DNA from: CAZKEG01 sp964601575
GTDB taxonomy: Bacteria; Desulfobacterota; Thermodesulfobacteria; Thermodesulfobacteriales; Thermodesulfatatoraceae
Reading direction: 5' to 3'
DNA: 53,521 bases
NCBI GenBank assembly: GCA_964601575.1
Contig: CAZROA010000048.1
Span: forward strand, 1 to 53,521
Shown here: in pieces, positions 31,334 through 38,417 of the stretch
How the letters are laid out: every line of letters begins with the position of its first letter
Numbering within the stretch: the first letter of the stretch is position 1
The notes under the pieces: generated by a model
Told to the model about the DNA's origin: nothing
The model's database searches: none
The model's input: the letters and a program-made list of their open reading frames with translations, nothing else
Position numbers and translations under genes: made by a program

Positions 31334-32383
31334 CTATTTTCGGAAATGTCGCTCAAGTAAACGCACCAAGCTCCTTGTCGAAAAATTGTGGCCACTTTGA
31401 CCGAGATTCTCAAGAGGGACTTCCGCCCGGGCCTTTTCTCGATGCCCACCAGCAAAGCCTAAGGAACCAAACACCCTAGTGGCCAGTTTTCCAGCATCTT
31501 TACGATAACCATCACAGCGAATAATAACCACCAAACGATCTTTGTATTCTCCAGAGATAAAGACCCAACCGATTTCATGGACATGGTTAAAGAAATCAGC
31601 GATCACCACTAGAATATCCGGATTGGGTACCCGTCCGATATGGGCAAGCAGGCGGTTCTTTCTCACCTTGATTTCTTCAAAGGCCCGCCGGAAATACTTC
31701 AGTTCCGAACGCCTTATGTCCGAGGCCTCGATCTTGTGCAAAAGATGGCGGTTCATGCGTTTGAAGAGATATTGAAAACAAAGGACGTCTTGAATGGTAC
31801 ATTCCTTTTCGAAATTGTTGGTGTCGGTCTTGATGCCGTAGATAAGGGCCGTGGCCAAGGCCACCGAGGGTTTGATCTTCAAAGTACGTAAATATTCGGA
31901 CAGGATGGAAGAAGTGGCTCCATATTCCGGACGTATATCCACAAAGGGGGCCTCCCAACCAGTGGTAAGGGGATGGTGGTCGATGACGATGTCGTACTGA
32001 AACTTCAAAAATTCTGGATGATGTGAGGGCTGAGAATCAAGGAGGATCTTCTTGTTATATTCCGCCGGCTTGATTTGACGGAGTTTGACCAAAGGGATCT
32101 TCAAGAGTTGCATCATGGCTACGTTGTTGACCCGCCGGATCTCGTTAATGTGAGCAATAGTTACTTCGGAAACACGGTGCCTGATCAGTCTCTTCATGGC
32201 CAAGGCACTGGCCATGGCATCAGGATCAGCCCAAATGAGGATTAATACCCGGTCGTCTTTCTTGAAGTTGGAAACCAGGGTCTTGACCCGCTCTCGATTG
32301 GACTTGAAGCGGGTGATCTTTGGTTCGAGTTTGTTCTCCTCAGAGTGATTGTTGTGGTTTTTGGAATTTTTACCGTTGGCCAT
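31334..32383 (-). CDS. DHH/DHHA1 phosphoesterase
   Basis: 349 residues. After a polar, basic N-terminal extension (1-40), the DHH domain has ILIWADPDAMASALAMKRLI, ILLDSQPSHH and VIDHHPLTTGW; the C-terminal DHHA1 domain has FGSLGFAGGHREKARAEVP. It resembles NrnA-like exonucleases and phosphatases but is clearly distinct from the nrnA copy at 20945-21901. The substrate is unknown; a nucleotide or short oligonucleotide is likely. One base separates it from the preceding gene. Confidence 0.85.
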   Translation of the reverse strand: MANGKNSKNHNNHSEENKLEPKITRFKSNRERVKTLVSNFKKDDRVLILIWADPDAMASALAMKRLIRHRVSEVTIAHINEIRRVNNVAMMQLLKIPLVKLRQIKPAEYNKKILLDSQPSHHPEFLKFQYDIVIDHHPLTTGWEAPFVDIRPEYGATSSILSEYLRTLKIKPSVALATALIYGIKTDTNNFEKECTIQDVLCFQYLFKRMNRHLLHKIEASDIRRSELKYFRRAFEEIKVRKNRLLAHIGRVPNPDILVVIADFFNHVHEIGWVFISGEYKDRLVVIIRCDGYRKDAGKLATRVFGSLGFAGGHREKARAEVPLENLGQSGHNFSTRSLVRLLERHFRK

Positions 32384-32384
32384 A

Positions 32385-33539
32385 CTATCGATTGTAAATT
32401 CTAAAGGATTCGATCTCTTCTTGAAACTCTCTTACTCCTTTTTGACACAAATTCTTTAGATCCTCCTTTGATCCTTCTTGGAGAATGGCCCTTACATCTT
32501 GGGCCCCAACTATAATGTCAAAAGGCATTTGTTGCCATTCAAATTCATAAGGAGGTCGACGCCAAGAAAATTCTTCATGGGTCTCTATTATAGCCTTAAG
32601 CAAGACCAAAGAGGTAAATACTGGTTCATAAAGGTAAGGCCGATAGACCTCTAATCGAAAGCCATAACAAAGTTTCCCTTCCCATTTATCAAAAGTAGGG
32701 GTGAAGGCCAGCTCGTACCATCTCACCCCGGGTATCTCTAAAAGAGATAATTTTACTCTATCTGGACTCAAATACGGAGCCCCGAATATCTCAAAGGGTC
32801 GAGTGGTCCCCCGCCCCTCAGAGAGATTGGTCCCCTCAAGGAGGACCTGCCCTGGATAGACCAAGGCCGTCTCCCAAAGAGGCATATTAGGGGAAGGCAT
32901 AATCCAGGGAAGTCCTGTCTCTGGGAAGAACTCTCCTTGCCAACCCTCCATCTCTATTATACGGAGAGAAAGAGCAAGCTTTTTCTTGGCCAAGAAATAT
33001 CTGGCCAACTCTCCCATGGTCAACCCGTGACGCAGGGGAAGCTGAGCCAGCCCCACAAAGGAGAAAAGTCCTTCCTCCAAGATAGGGCCTTCCATTTGGA
33101 ACCCAAGGGGGTTGGGACGATCGAGGATAACTACTTCTACACCGGTTTGGGCACAGGCCTCCATAGCAAGCAACATAGTCCATATATAGGTGTAAACTCG
33201 GCAACCCACATCCTGAAGATCGATCAACAAGACCTCTATCTCCGAAAGATGTTCTGCCTCTGGTCTCAGGCGAGGACCGTAAAGGCTTATCACCGGAAGC
33301 CCAGTAACCTTATCGATAAAATCTGTCGAGCTGATCATATTGGCCTGTTTGTCCCCGAAGAGCCCGTGTTGCGGAGAAAAGAGGAGACGCAGCTCTTTGC
33401 CAAAACATTGTTGCAGGATGATCCTGGCATGCTGACCGTCTCTAGTGACCGAGGCCTGATGACACAAAAGCCCCAACCGGCGATCTCTTAGCCAAGCGGG
33501 CCTTTCCTCAACTATTCGTTCAAGGCCTATCTTTACCAT
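32385..33539 (-). CDS. DUF1343 / NamZ-like exo-N-acetylmuramidase
   Basis: 384 residues of the DUF1343 (GH171) family: RRLGLLCHQASVTRDGQHA, LFSPQHGLFGDKQANM, VLLIDLQDVGCRVYTYIWTM and ILDRPNPLGF are family blocks. B. subtilis NamZ removes terminal MurNAc from peptidoglycan fragments. No signal peptide is visible here, so a cytoplasmic recycling role is inferred. ATG 33539 lies 15 bases after a terminator and has no ribosome-binding sequence. It is the first gene of the run leading to ptsI. Confidence 0.85.
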   Translation of the reverse strand: MVKIGLERIVEERPAWLRDRRLGLLCHQASVTRDGQHARIILQQCFGKELRLLFSPQHGLFGDKQANMISSTDFIDKVTGLPVISLYGPRLRPEAEHLSEIEVLLIDLQDVGCRVYTYIWTMLLAMEACAQTGVEVVILDRPNPLGFQMEGPILEEGLFSFVGLAQLPLRHGLTMGELARYFLAKKKLALSLRIIEMEGWQGEFFPETGLPWIMPSPNMPLWETALVYPGQVLLEGTNLSEGRGTTRPFEIFGAPYLSPDRVKLSLLEIPGVRWYELAFTPTFDKWEGKLCYGFRLEVYRPYLYEPVFTSLVLLKAIIETHEEFSWRRPPYEFEWQQMPFDIIVGAQDVRAILQEGSKEDLKNLCQKGVREFQEEIESFRIYNR

Positions 33540-33553
33540 TAACCATTACAAAT

Positions 33554-33585
33554 AAAAAAGCCGCCCAAAAGGGCGGCTTTTTACC
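33554..33585. terminator. Bidirectional terminator downstream of the sat operon
   Basis: AAAAAAGCCGCCC-AAAA-GGGCGGCTTTTT, a perfect GC-rich stem with T-runs on both strands. It ends the sat operon on the minus strand and lies immediately before the next minus-strand gene. Confidence 0.9.
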
Positions 33586-33600
33586 TAGACCAAAGCTAGT

Positions 33601-33954
33601 TTAATCGATTTCTGGCGGAGGCAGGTATTCAGACTCCTTGGCCGCAAGCTCTTTAATCTCATCGACCTTGGCCAATACGCCTTCGATTACCTCCGGGCCG
33701 AGGGACTTCTTCTCTGCTACCTGATTGAAGAGCTCCCTCATAAAGGCCACCGGCACGTCGGTGATGGCCCCACGGGAGTCTACCCGAGCGGTATCAAACT
33801 CCTTGAGAATCTTGTCCTTCAATTCTTCGGAGACCTCTACGTTTAAACAACGCAGCTCTCCGCCGAACATGTACTGAATCTTTTCTTCCAAACCGGTCCC
33901 CCGGATCTTACTCATCCGGCTATCGTCCAAAAGCACTACCATAAAATAGGCCAT
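33601..33954 (-). CDS. Unknown 117-residue protein co-transcribed with sat
   Basis: No family recognised. The sequence is alpha/beta in character: a hydrophobic strand MAYFMVVLLDD, then ELRCLNVEVSEELKDKILKEFDTARVDSRGAITDVPVAFMRELFNQVAEKKSLGPEVIEGVLAKVDEIKELAAKE and an acidic/proline tail. One cysteine, no signal peptide or membrane segment. GGAGGAGG precedes the ATG, one of the strongest ribosome sites here. It lies 27 bases after sat and directly before a strong terminator, so it belongs to a two-gene operon with ATP sulfurylase; a link to sulfate activation is inferred only from this. Confidence 0.85.
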   Translation of the reverse strand: MAYFMVVLLDDSRMSKIRGTGLEEKIQYMFGGELRCLNVEVSEELKDKILKEFDTARVDSRGAITDVPVAFMRELFNQVAEKKSLGPEVIEGVLAKVDEIKELAAKESEYLPPPEID

Positions 33955-33981
33955 TTTTAACCTCCTCCAAAGGTTTATTTT

Positions 33982-35340
33982 TTAAAGGTCTTCGAGATCG
34001 ACTTCGAGTTCTTTTTCCTTATTGATGACGTATTTTTCGTTACAGAACGGATAACCGAAATGCTTCCACCATTTTACGATGACCTTGTAGACCTCAGGCC
34101 GCATGATGATCGCCGGCGGCTGAACACCTTCGGCCACCATGCCGCGGAGGAAGCTACCGGAGAGTTTTTCACGCTTGTGCCCACAGGTCTCACTGTAGGC
34201 CATCTCTTTACAGGTCGGACAATAGGAAAACTCACGCATATTCTGAGGCCTGATGTGCAGACCATAGGGTACATCGGTAGGCGGAGCCGGGAATCCAAAG
34301 CTCGGGATACCCTTGGTCCAGAGGATCTGAGTGGCCCACTTGTCATAGTATTCACCCACCGCCGCGTGGTCACGACCGAACATGTGGTGGGTGCAGCCCA
34401 TGTTCTGACGGATAATACCGTGGAGAAGGGACTCAAGCGGGTTACCATATCTCATATCCCAGAGGCACATGCTCACCAGGTGACGCTCAGGCTTGATGTA
34501 CCCACCCAGATTGACGGCCTCGTGTCCTTCGACGATGGCCTCGTCCGGATAGTCACCACGACGCTTCACACCGATAATGGCGTTGACCAAGATACCGTGA
34601 CAAGGCTCAACGTCACCGGTGAAGGCCGCACACTTCATCAAGAACTCGTGACCCACGTGCGGGACGTTACGGGTCTGGTGGTTGATCACCGTACGCCAAC
34701 CGCGCTTATCGAATTCTTCACGGGCCTTGCGCGGCGGATACCAGAAACGATCAAACGGAGGCTTAAACTTCGGCTCGTTAATGATGGTATATTTACCGGC
34801 CAAGACGATGGACTCAAGGCTGCGATAGATTACCCAACCAGGGTGTTTCTTGTTAAAAGGCTCTTTGACCACTTCAGGGTTATCTTCCGGTGTGCCAAAG
34901 GTCTTGTGCGCCAGTTCCTCGTGGTTGTCAATTTCCCAGACTTCTTCGATATCAAGGATAGCAAAAGGTTTGCCCTTCAGATTGAGGACCAGACGATCAC
35001 CAGGACCTATACCGAGTTTCTTGTAATCTTCTTTGCTGATGTCAAAGACCAAGGGATAGGGGAAGATCCATTCATTGAGCAGACGGCGCTCTTTGAGGAT
35101 ACGCTCTACTTCCGCCTGCTTCATCGAGCCCTCAACCGGGCTGAAGAAGCCGTAACAAATGGACATGATCTCACGATAGACATTGCGTACCGGGACCTGA
35201 GTTTCGTAGTGTAAAGTGGGCTTGATCTCATACGAGGGGCAGCCTTTAATCATCTTTTTCGCTACTTCTTTGTCAGTAATGACTCTTTCCACCAGCCTGC
35301 CCCCATGAGGCAAAGGACGTTCAATGATAAACCTCGACAT
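33982..35340 (-). CDS. sat: Sulfate adenylyltransferase (ATP sulfurylase)
   Basis: Forms adenosine phosphosulfate from sulfate and ATP, or runs in reverse in sulfur oxidisers and disproportionators. 452 residues, single-domain type without APS kinase, as in sulfate reducers. Active-site motifs are QTRN (222-225), HVGH (228-231) and GRDHA (322-326); C374, C377, C386 and H388 (YCPTCKEMAYSETCGH) form a zinc site. AAGGAGGTG precedes the ATG. A leader of more than 200 bases with a strong promoter and a palindrome suggests regulation. aprAB and the QmoABC complex are not in the window. Confidence 0.98.
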   Translation of the reverse strand: MSRFIIERPLPHGGRLVERVITDKEVAKKMIKGCPSYEIKPTLHYETQVPVRNVYREIMSICYGFFSPVEGSMKQAEVERILKERRLLNEWIFPYPLVFDISKEDYKKLGIGPGDRLVLNLKGKPFAILDIEEVWEIDNHEELAHKTFGTPEDNPEVVKEPFNKKHPGWVIYRSLESIVLAGKYTIINEPKFKPPFDRFWYPPRKAREEFDKRGWRTVINHQTRNVPHVGHEFLMKCAAFTGDVEPCHGILVNAIIGVKRRGDYPDEAIVEGHEAVNLGGYIKPERHLVSMCLWDMRYGNPLESLLHGIIRQNMGCTHHMFGRDHAAVGEYYDKWATQILWTKGIPSFGFPAPPTDVPYGLHIRPQNMREFSYCPTCKEMAYSETCGHKREKLSGSFLRGMVAEGVQPPAIIMRPEVYKVIVKWWKHFGYPFCNEKYVINKEKELEVDLEDL

Positions 35341-35383
35341 CGGACACCTCCTTAAATAATTATAGGTTTAGATATGCCGGCTC

Positions 35384-35401
35384 AACCTGATGACTCAGGT
35401 T
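35384..35401. promoter_or_regulatory. Perfect palindrome in the sat leader
   Basis: AACCTGA-TGAC-TCAGGTT is a perfect inverted repeat centred about 52 bases before the sat ATG. It does not match the Rex consensus. It could be an operator or a leader hairpin. Confidence 0.4.
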
Positions 35402-35580
35402 AACATTTGGGTATGCTTTTATAGTCCTCCTTTGCCAGAATTTAAAATGCCATTGTCTCTTTTTTTATTCAAAATCTAGGGATTACAAGAGGATATACTC
35501 TATTCTTGACGGAAAACAGCGTTGAACATACCCTTACAGAAATTTTGATCATATTTATTCTCAAAAAATTATCTCCCAGA

Positions 35581-35609
35581 GCATTAGAAAAAATTCTCTC
35601 TTTTGTCAA
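35581..35609 (-). promoter_or_regulatory. Promoter of sat
   Basis: Minus strand: consensus TTGACA (35609-35604), a 17-base spacer and TAATGC (35586-35581). The start would be near 35574, giving a leader of about 235 bases. Confidence 0.5.
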
Positions 35610-35738
35610 AGCCATTAATTACGATCCAGGCCATTTTGGGTCTCCATTTCTCGGTCTTTCATCCTAAAGCTTCTCCTACCCCTTTTCTTTAAATTTCTGT
35701 TGGGCTATTCTTGCTAAGAATTTTCAGGGAGGCTGGTT

Positions 35739-36641
35739 ATGGCGATCATGGCTGATTCTATTCCGACCGAAGGGGAGGGCGTTCGTCTCCTTATTGGTGA
35801 ACCGGTTCATCGAGATTATTTCTATCTCTATCACGGTAACATCATCCATTCTGAAGGAGGTCCCCAGACCCTTTATGTCATGGATCATGTCTTTTGGGGG
35901 CGTATCCTCTTTTTAAACGGGACCTTACAATTCACCACCCGAGACGAATTCATCTATCACGAGGCCTTGGTCCATGTCCCGGTCCAAACTAGGGCTAAAG
36001 GGGAAATAAAACGGGTCTTGATCTGTGGCGGAGGAGACTTTGGGGCGGCCAGAGAACTATTGAAATACCCAGATATAGAAAAGGTGATCATTGCCGACAT
36101 CGACCCTCGGGTCCCGGAGATCGTCAAGAAATATTTCCCTCAGCTCTTGCCCCCGGAAGACGATCGGCTGGAGCTCATGATCACTGATGCCTACAAACTG
36201 GTCCAAAAAATAGCCGAAGAGGACCAAGAAAAATTTGACCTAATCATTATTGACTCCACCGACCCAGACGTACCCTCTGGAGATTTTGTCTTGGAACTCT
36301 CCCATTCTCTCTTCAGTGAGGATTTCCATCGCCTATTGCAAAGGATTGCTCCGGAGGGGCTGGTCGTTCAGCAGGCTGCTACTCCCTTTACCATGAAAAA
36401 CGTCCTCGAATGGACCTACCGGACCTTTATTCAGGTCTACGGCAAAGAAGAGGTCTTTTGTTACCGGGCTGATATCCCCTCCTTTGGCGGGGATAATGCC
36501 TATATTTTGCGCTGCCCTAAACTAGATCCACAGGAACCGAGGAGGGAGGAACCGAAAGGGTGTAAATATTATTCTCACGAGGTCCATCGGGCTTCCTTTG
36601 CCTTGCCCAAGTTCTGGTACGAAGTCTTAGGAGAGAAATAA
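35739..36641 (+). CDS. speE: Spermidine synthase-like aminopropyltransferase
   Basis: 300 residues. Family motifs: LFLNGTLQFTTRDEFIYHEALVHVP, the AdoMet-fold glycine loop VLICGGGDFGAARELLKY, DIDPRVPEIVKKYFP and the active-site IIIDSTDP. It transfers aminopropyl groups from decarboxylated AdoMet to putrescine or a related diamine. The GGGDFGAARE loop differs from the common GGGDGGVLRE, so acceptor specificity may differ. GGGAGG precedes ATG 35739. First gene of a nine-gene run; its stop overlaps the next start (TAATG). Confidence 0.9.
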   Translation: MAIMADSIPTEGEGVRLLIGEPVHRDYFYLYHGNIIHSEGGPQTLYVMDHVFWGRILFLNGTLQFTTRDEFIYHEALVHVPVQTRAKGEIKRVLICGGGDFGAARELLKYPDIEKVIIADIDPRVPEIVKKYFPQLLPPEDDRLELMITDAYKLVQKIAEEDQEKFDLIIIDSTDPDVPSGDFVLELSHSLFSEDFHRLLQRIAPEGLVVQQAATPFTMKNVLEWTYRTFIQVYGKEEVFCYRADIPSFGGDNAYILRCPKLDPQEPRREEPKGCKYYSHEVHRASFALPKFWYEVLGEK

Positions 36642-37333
36642 TGAAGGCGATAGGGATTTTGGGGTCTCCTCACCCGTATGGCGGTACAGGAATGCTCTTG
36701 AGGTGTGCTTTGGCCGGGGCTCGCTTAGAAGGATTGGAAACCGAGCTCTTTAGCGTCTACGAAGGGGAGATTAAGCCTTGCCAGGGCTGTATCCAGGATG
36801 AAGAACCCAATTGTCGTTTTCCATGTATATTTGATGACTATGGCAAGAAACTCCTCATAGAGATCCACCAGGCCGAAGTGATCATCTTCGCCACCCCGGT
36901 CTATTGGTACGCTCCTTCAGGTCTGATGAAGAACCTGATCGACCGCCTCACCTCTCTGGAAAACATGGTGGCCTACGGAGAGCCCAGTTATATGGAGGGC
37001 AAGGTGGTTGGGGTCATCACGGTGGGGGCTGATGCTGGTCTGACCTTGGCCGGTGGTTATCTCCTTACGGCACTCAACGCCATGGGGGCCATTTTACCCC
37101 CCTGGGCCCATGCCTATTCCCGACGAGGGGATAAAGCCATCGAGGACGACCGGGCGGTGATGGATGCCATAAATGTAGGTCTCTTGGCCGCCGGGTTGGC
37201 CCGACGTCTGCGTGGGGAACCCGGGACCATCTCCTATAAGGAAGACCAGACCCTTCTTATCCAAATCCGTCAACAAATTCAACGAGAAAAGGAGGCGTTT
37301 TTGACCAGCCATGGAGAGACCGCAGTCCGATAA
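36641..37333 (+). CDS. Flavodoxin-fold NAD(P)H-dependent FMN reductase-like protein
   Basis: 230 residues. FMN-binding loop ILGSPHPYGGTGMLL, the CQGC ... NCRFPCIFDDYGK cysteine cluster and FATPVYWYAPSGLMKNLIDRLTSL are typical of the iron-sulfur-flavoprotein/NADPH-FMN-reductase family. The spacing C-x2-C-x7-C-x3-C could hold a cluster or just redox thiols. The next gene, a nitroreductase, begins inside its last 23 bases. Confidence 0.85.
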   Translation: MKAIGILGSPHPYGGTGMLLRCALAGARLEGLETELFSVYEGEIKPCQGCIQDEEPNCRFPCIFDDYGKKLLIEIHQAEVIIFATPVYWYAPSGLMKNLIDRLTSLENMVAYGEPSYMEGKVVGVITVGADAGLTLAGGYLLTALNAMGAILPPWAHAYSRRGDKAIEDDRAVMDAINVGLLAAGLARRLRGEPGTISYKEDQTLLIQIRQQIQREKEAFLTSHGETAVR

Positions 37334-37835
37334 TCCGGTCCTAGAGGCCATTTATAGCCGCCGAAGCGTACGCGAATTTACTGAAGAATCGGTCCCACGT
37401 GACATGGTGCTAGAGATCATCAGGGCGGGTACTTGGGCCCCCTCGGGGCTCAATAATCAGCCCTGGCGTTTTGCCATTGTTTGGGACAAGGAAAAGCGTG
37501 AGGCCTTGGCCGAACTCACCCGATACGGTCAGATCATCCGTCAGGCCCCGGTGGTGATCGCGGTCTTTGTGGACAGAGAGGCCATGTACCACGAGGTCAA
37601 GGATCACCAAGCCATGGGGGCCTGTCTCCAAAACATGCTCTTGGCCATTCACGCCCTGGGGCTTGGTGGCGTGTGGTTGGGAGAAATCCTCAAGAATGCA
37701 GATAAAGTGCGGGCCTTGCTTGAACTTCCCGAAAACCTCGATCTCATGGCGGTGGTGGCCTTGGGGCATCCCAAACATCGACGCCAAACCTCTTCACGCA
37801 AACCATTAGAAGACGTGATCCTTAAGGAGTTTTAG
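37311..37835 (+). CDS. Nitroreductase-family flavoprotein
   Basis: 174 residues. FMN-site blocks SRRSVREFTEESVPRDMVLEIIRAGTWAPSGLNNQPWRFAIV and GACLQNMLLAIHALGLGGVWLGE, with VVALGHPKHR near the end. NAD(P)H-dependent reduction of nitro, quinone or flavin-type substrates is expected; the physiological one is unknown. Pairing with a flavodoxin-fold reductase suggests a shared redox task. Confidence 0.9.
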   Translation: MERPQSDNPVLEAIYSRRSVREFTEESVPRDMVLEIIRAGTWAPSGLNNQPWRFAIVWDKEKREALAELTRYGQIIRQAPVVIAVFVDREAMYHEVKDHQAMGACLQNMLLAIHALGLGGVWLGEILKNADKVRALLELPENLDLMAVVALGHPKHRRQTSSRKPLEDVILKEF

Positions 37836-38414
37836 GTGTTGAGGCAAGGCCTCAAGTTATTCATATTGATCTCCCTTTTTGTTTTCATCTTGATAAACCG
37901 CTCTTTGGCGTTAGAGATTTATGACCTGCGTGTGGGGGCGGAAGAGGGTTATCTAGTAGTTAGTTGCCAAACCGGAGGAGATCTCCCAGAGGAACGCATA
38001 GATGAAGCCCTGAGACATGGTGTGGCCTTAAGGCTTCAATTTAAGATCGTCTTGGTCCGCCTGCGTAGACTGTTCCGGGACAAGATCATCTTGGAGCAAG
38101 AGGTAAACCGTCTGGTCTATTACCAGGCGGTCAAAAACGTCTATTTAGTCCAATATGAAGGGGCAGCCATCATCCCCCAAAGGGTCCCCACGGTGGAAGA
38201 GGCCTTAAGAGAAGCAGGAAAGCTTGAAAATCTCCCCCTCATCCCGTTGGATAAACTCAAACGCCAGAGCACCTATCGTTTAAAGATCAAAGTAATCCTT
38301 CAAAAGGAAGCCAATCCTCCTCTCCCCTTCAAGATACCCCTCAAGATGTTACATTTTATCTTCGGCGGCGGTAAAATGGAGTCGGGTTGGGAAAGTATAC
38401 GGTTCCGACTCTAG
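37836..38414 (+). CDS. DUF4390 protein preceding NtrY
   Basis: 192 residues with an N-terminal hydrophobic segment (LKLFILISLFVFILINRSLALE) that is either a signal peptide or an anchor, so the rest is periplasmic. The body (IYDLRVGAEEGYLVVSC, ALRHGVALRLQFKIVLVRLRRLFRDKII) fits DUF4390. GTG start with AAGGAG upstream. Such genes commonly precede NtrY-type kinases; a sensing or accessory role is inferred from the context. Confidence 0.82.
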   Translation: MLRQGLKLFILISLFVFILINRSLALEIYDLRVGAEEGYLVVSCQTGGDLPEERIDEALRHGVALRLQFKIVLVRLRRLFRDKIILEQEVNRLVYYQAVKNVYLVQYEGAAIIPQRVPTVEEALREAGKLENLPLIPLDKLKRQSTYRLKIKVILQKEANPPLPFKIPLKMLHFIFGGGKMESGWESIRFRL

Positions 38415-38417
38415 ACT

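Larger units (their letters stand above)
35341..35738. other. Divergent intergenic region between sat and speE
   Basis: Holds the sat promoter and leader palindrome listed separately. On the speE side, ATTCTT-GCT-AAGAAT (35707-35721) is a perfect inverted repeat just before the speE ribosome site; I see no convincing plus-strand promoter. No coding frame or RNA gene recognised. Confidence 0.5.

Noticed and set aside
34060..35214. Plus-strand 384-residue open frame opposite sat
   Set aside because: It lies wholly inside a fully conserved ATP sulfurylase gene, has no ribosome site and no recognisable domain.
35700..35716. Sigma-54-like TTGGGC...TTGCT before speE
   Set aside because: The GG to GC spacing is nine bases, not the required ten.
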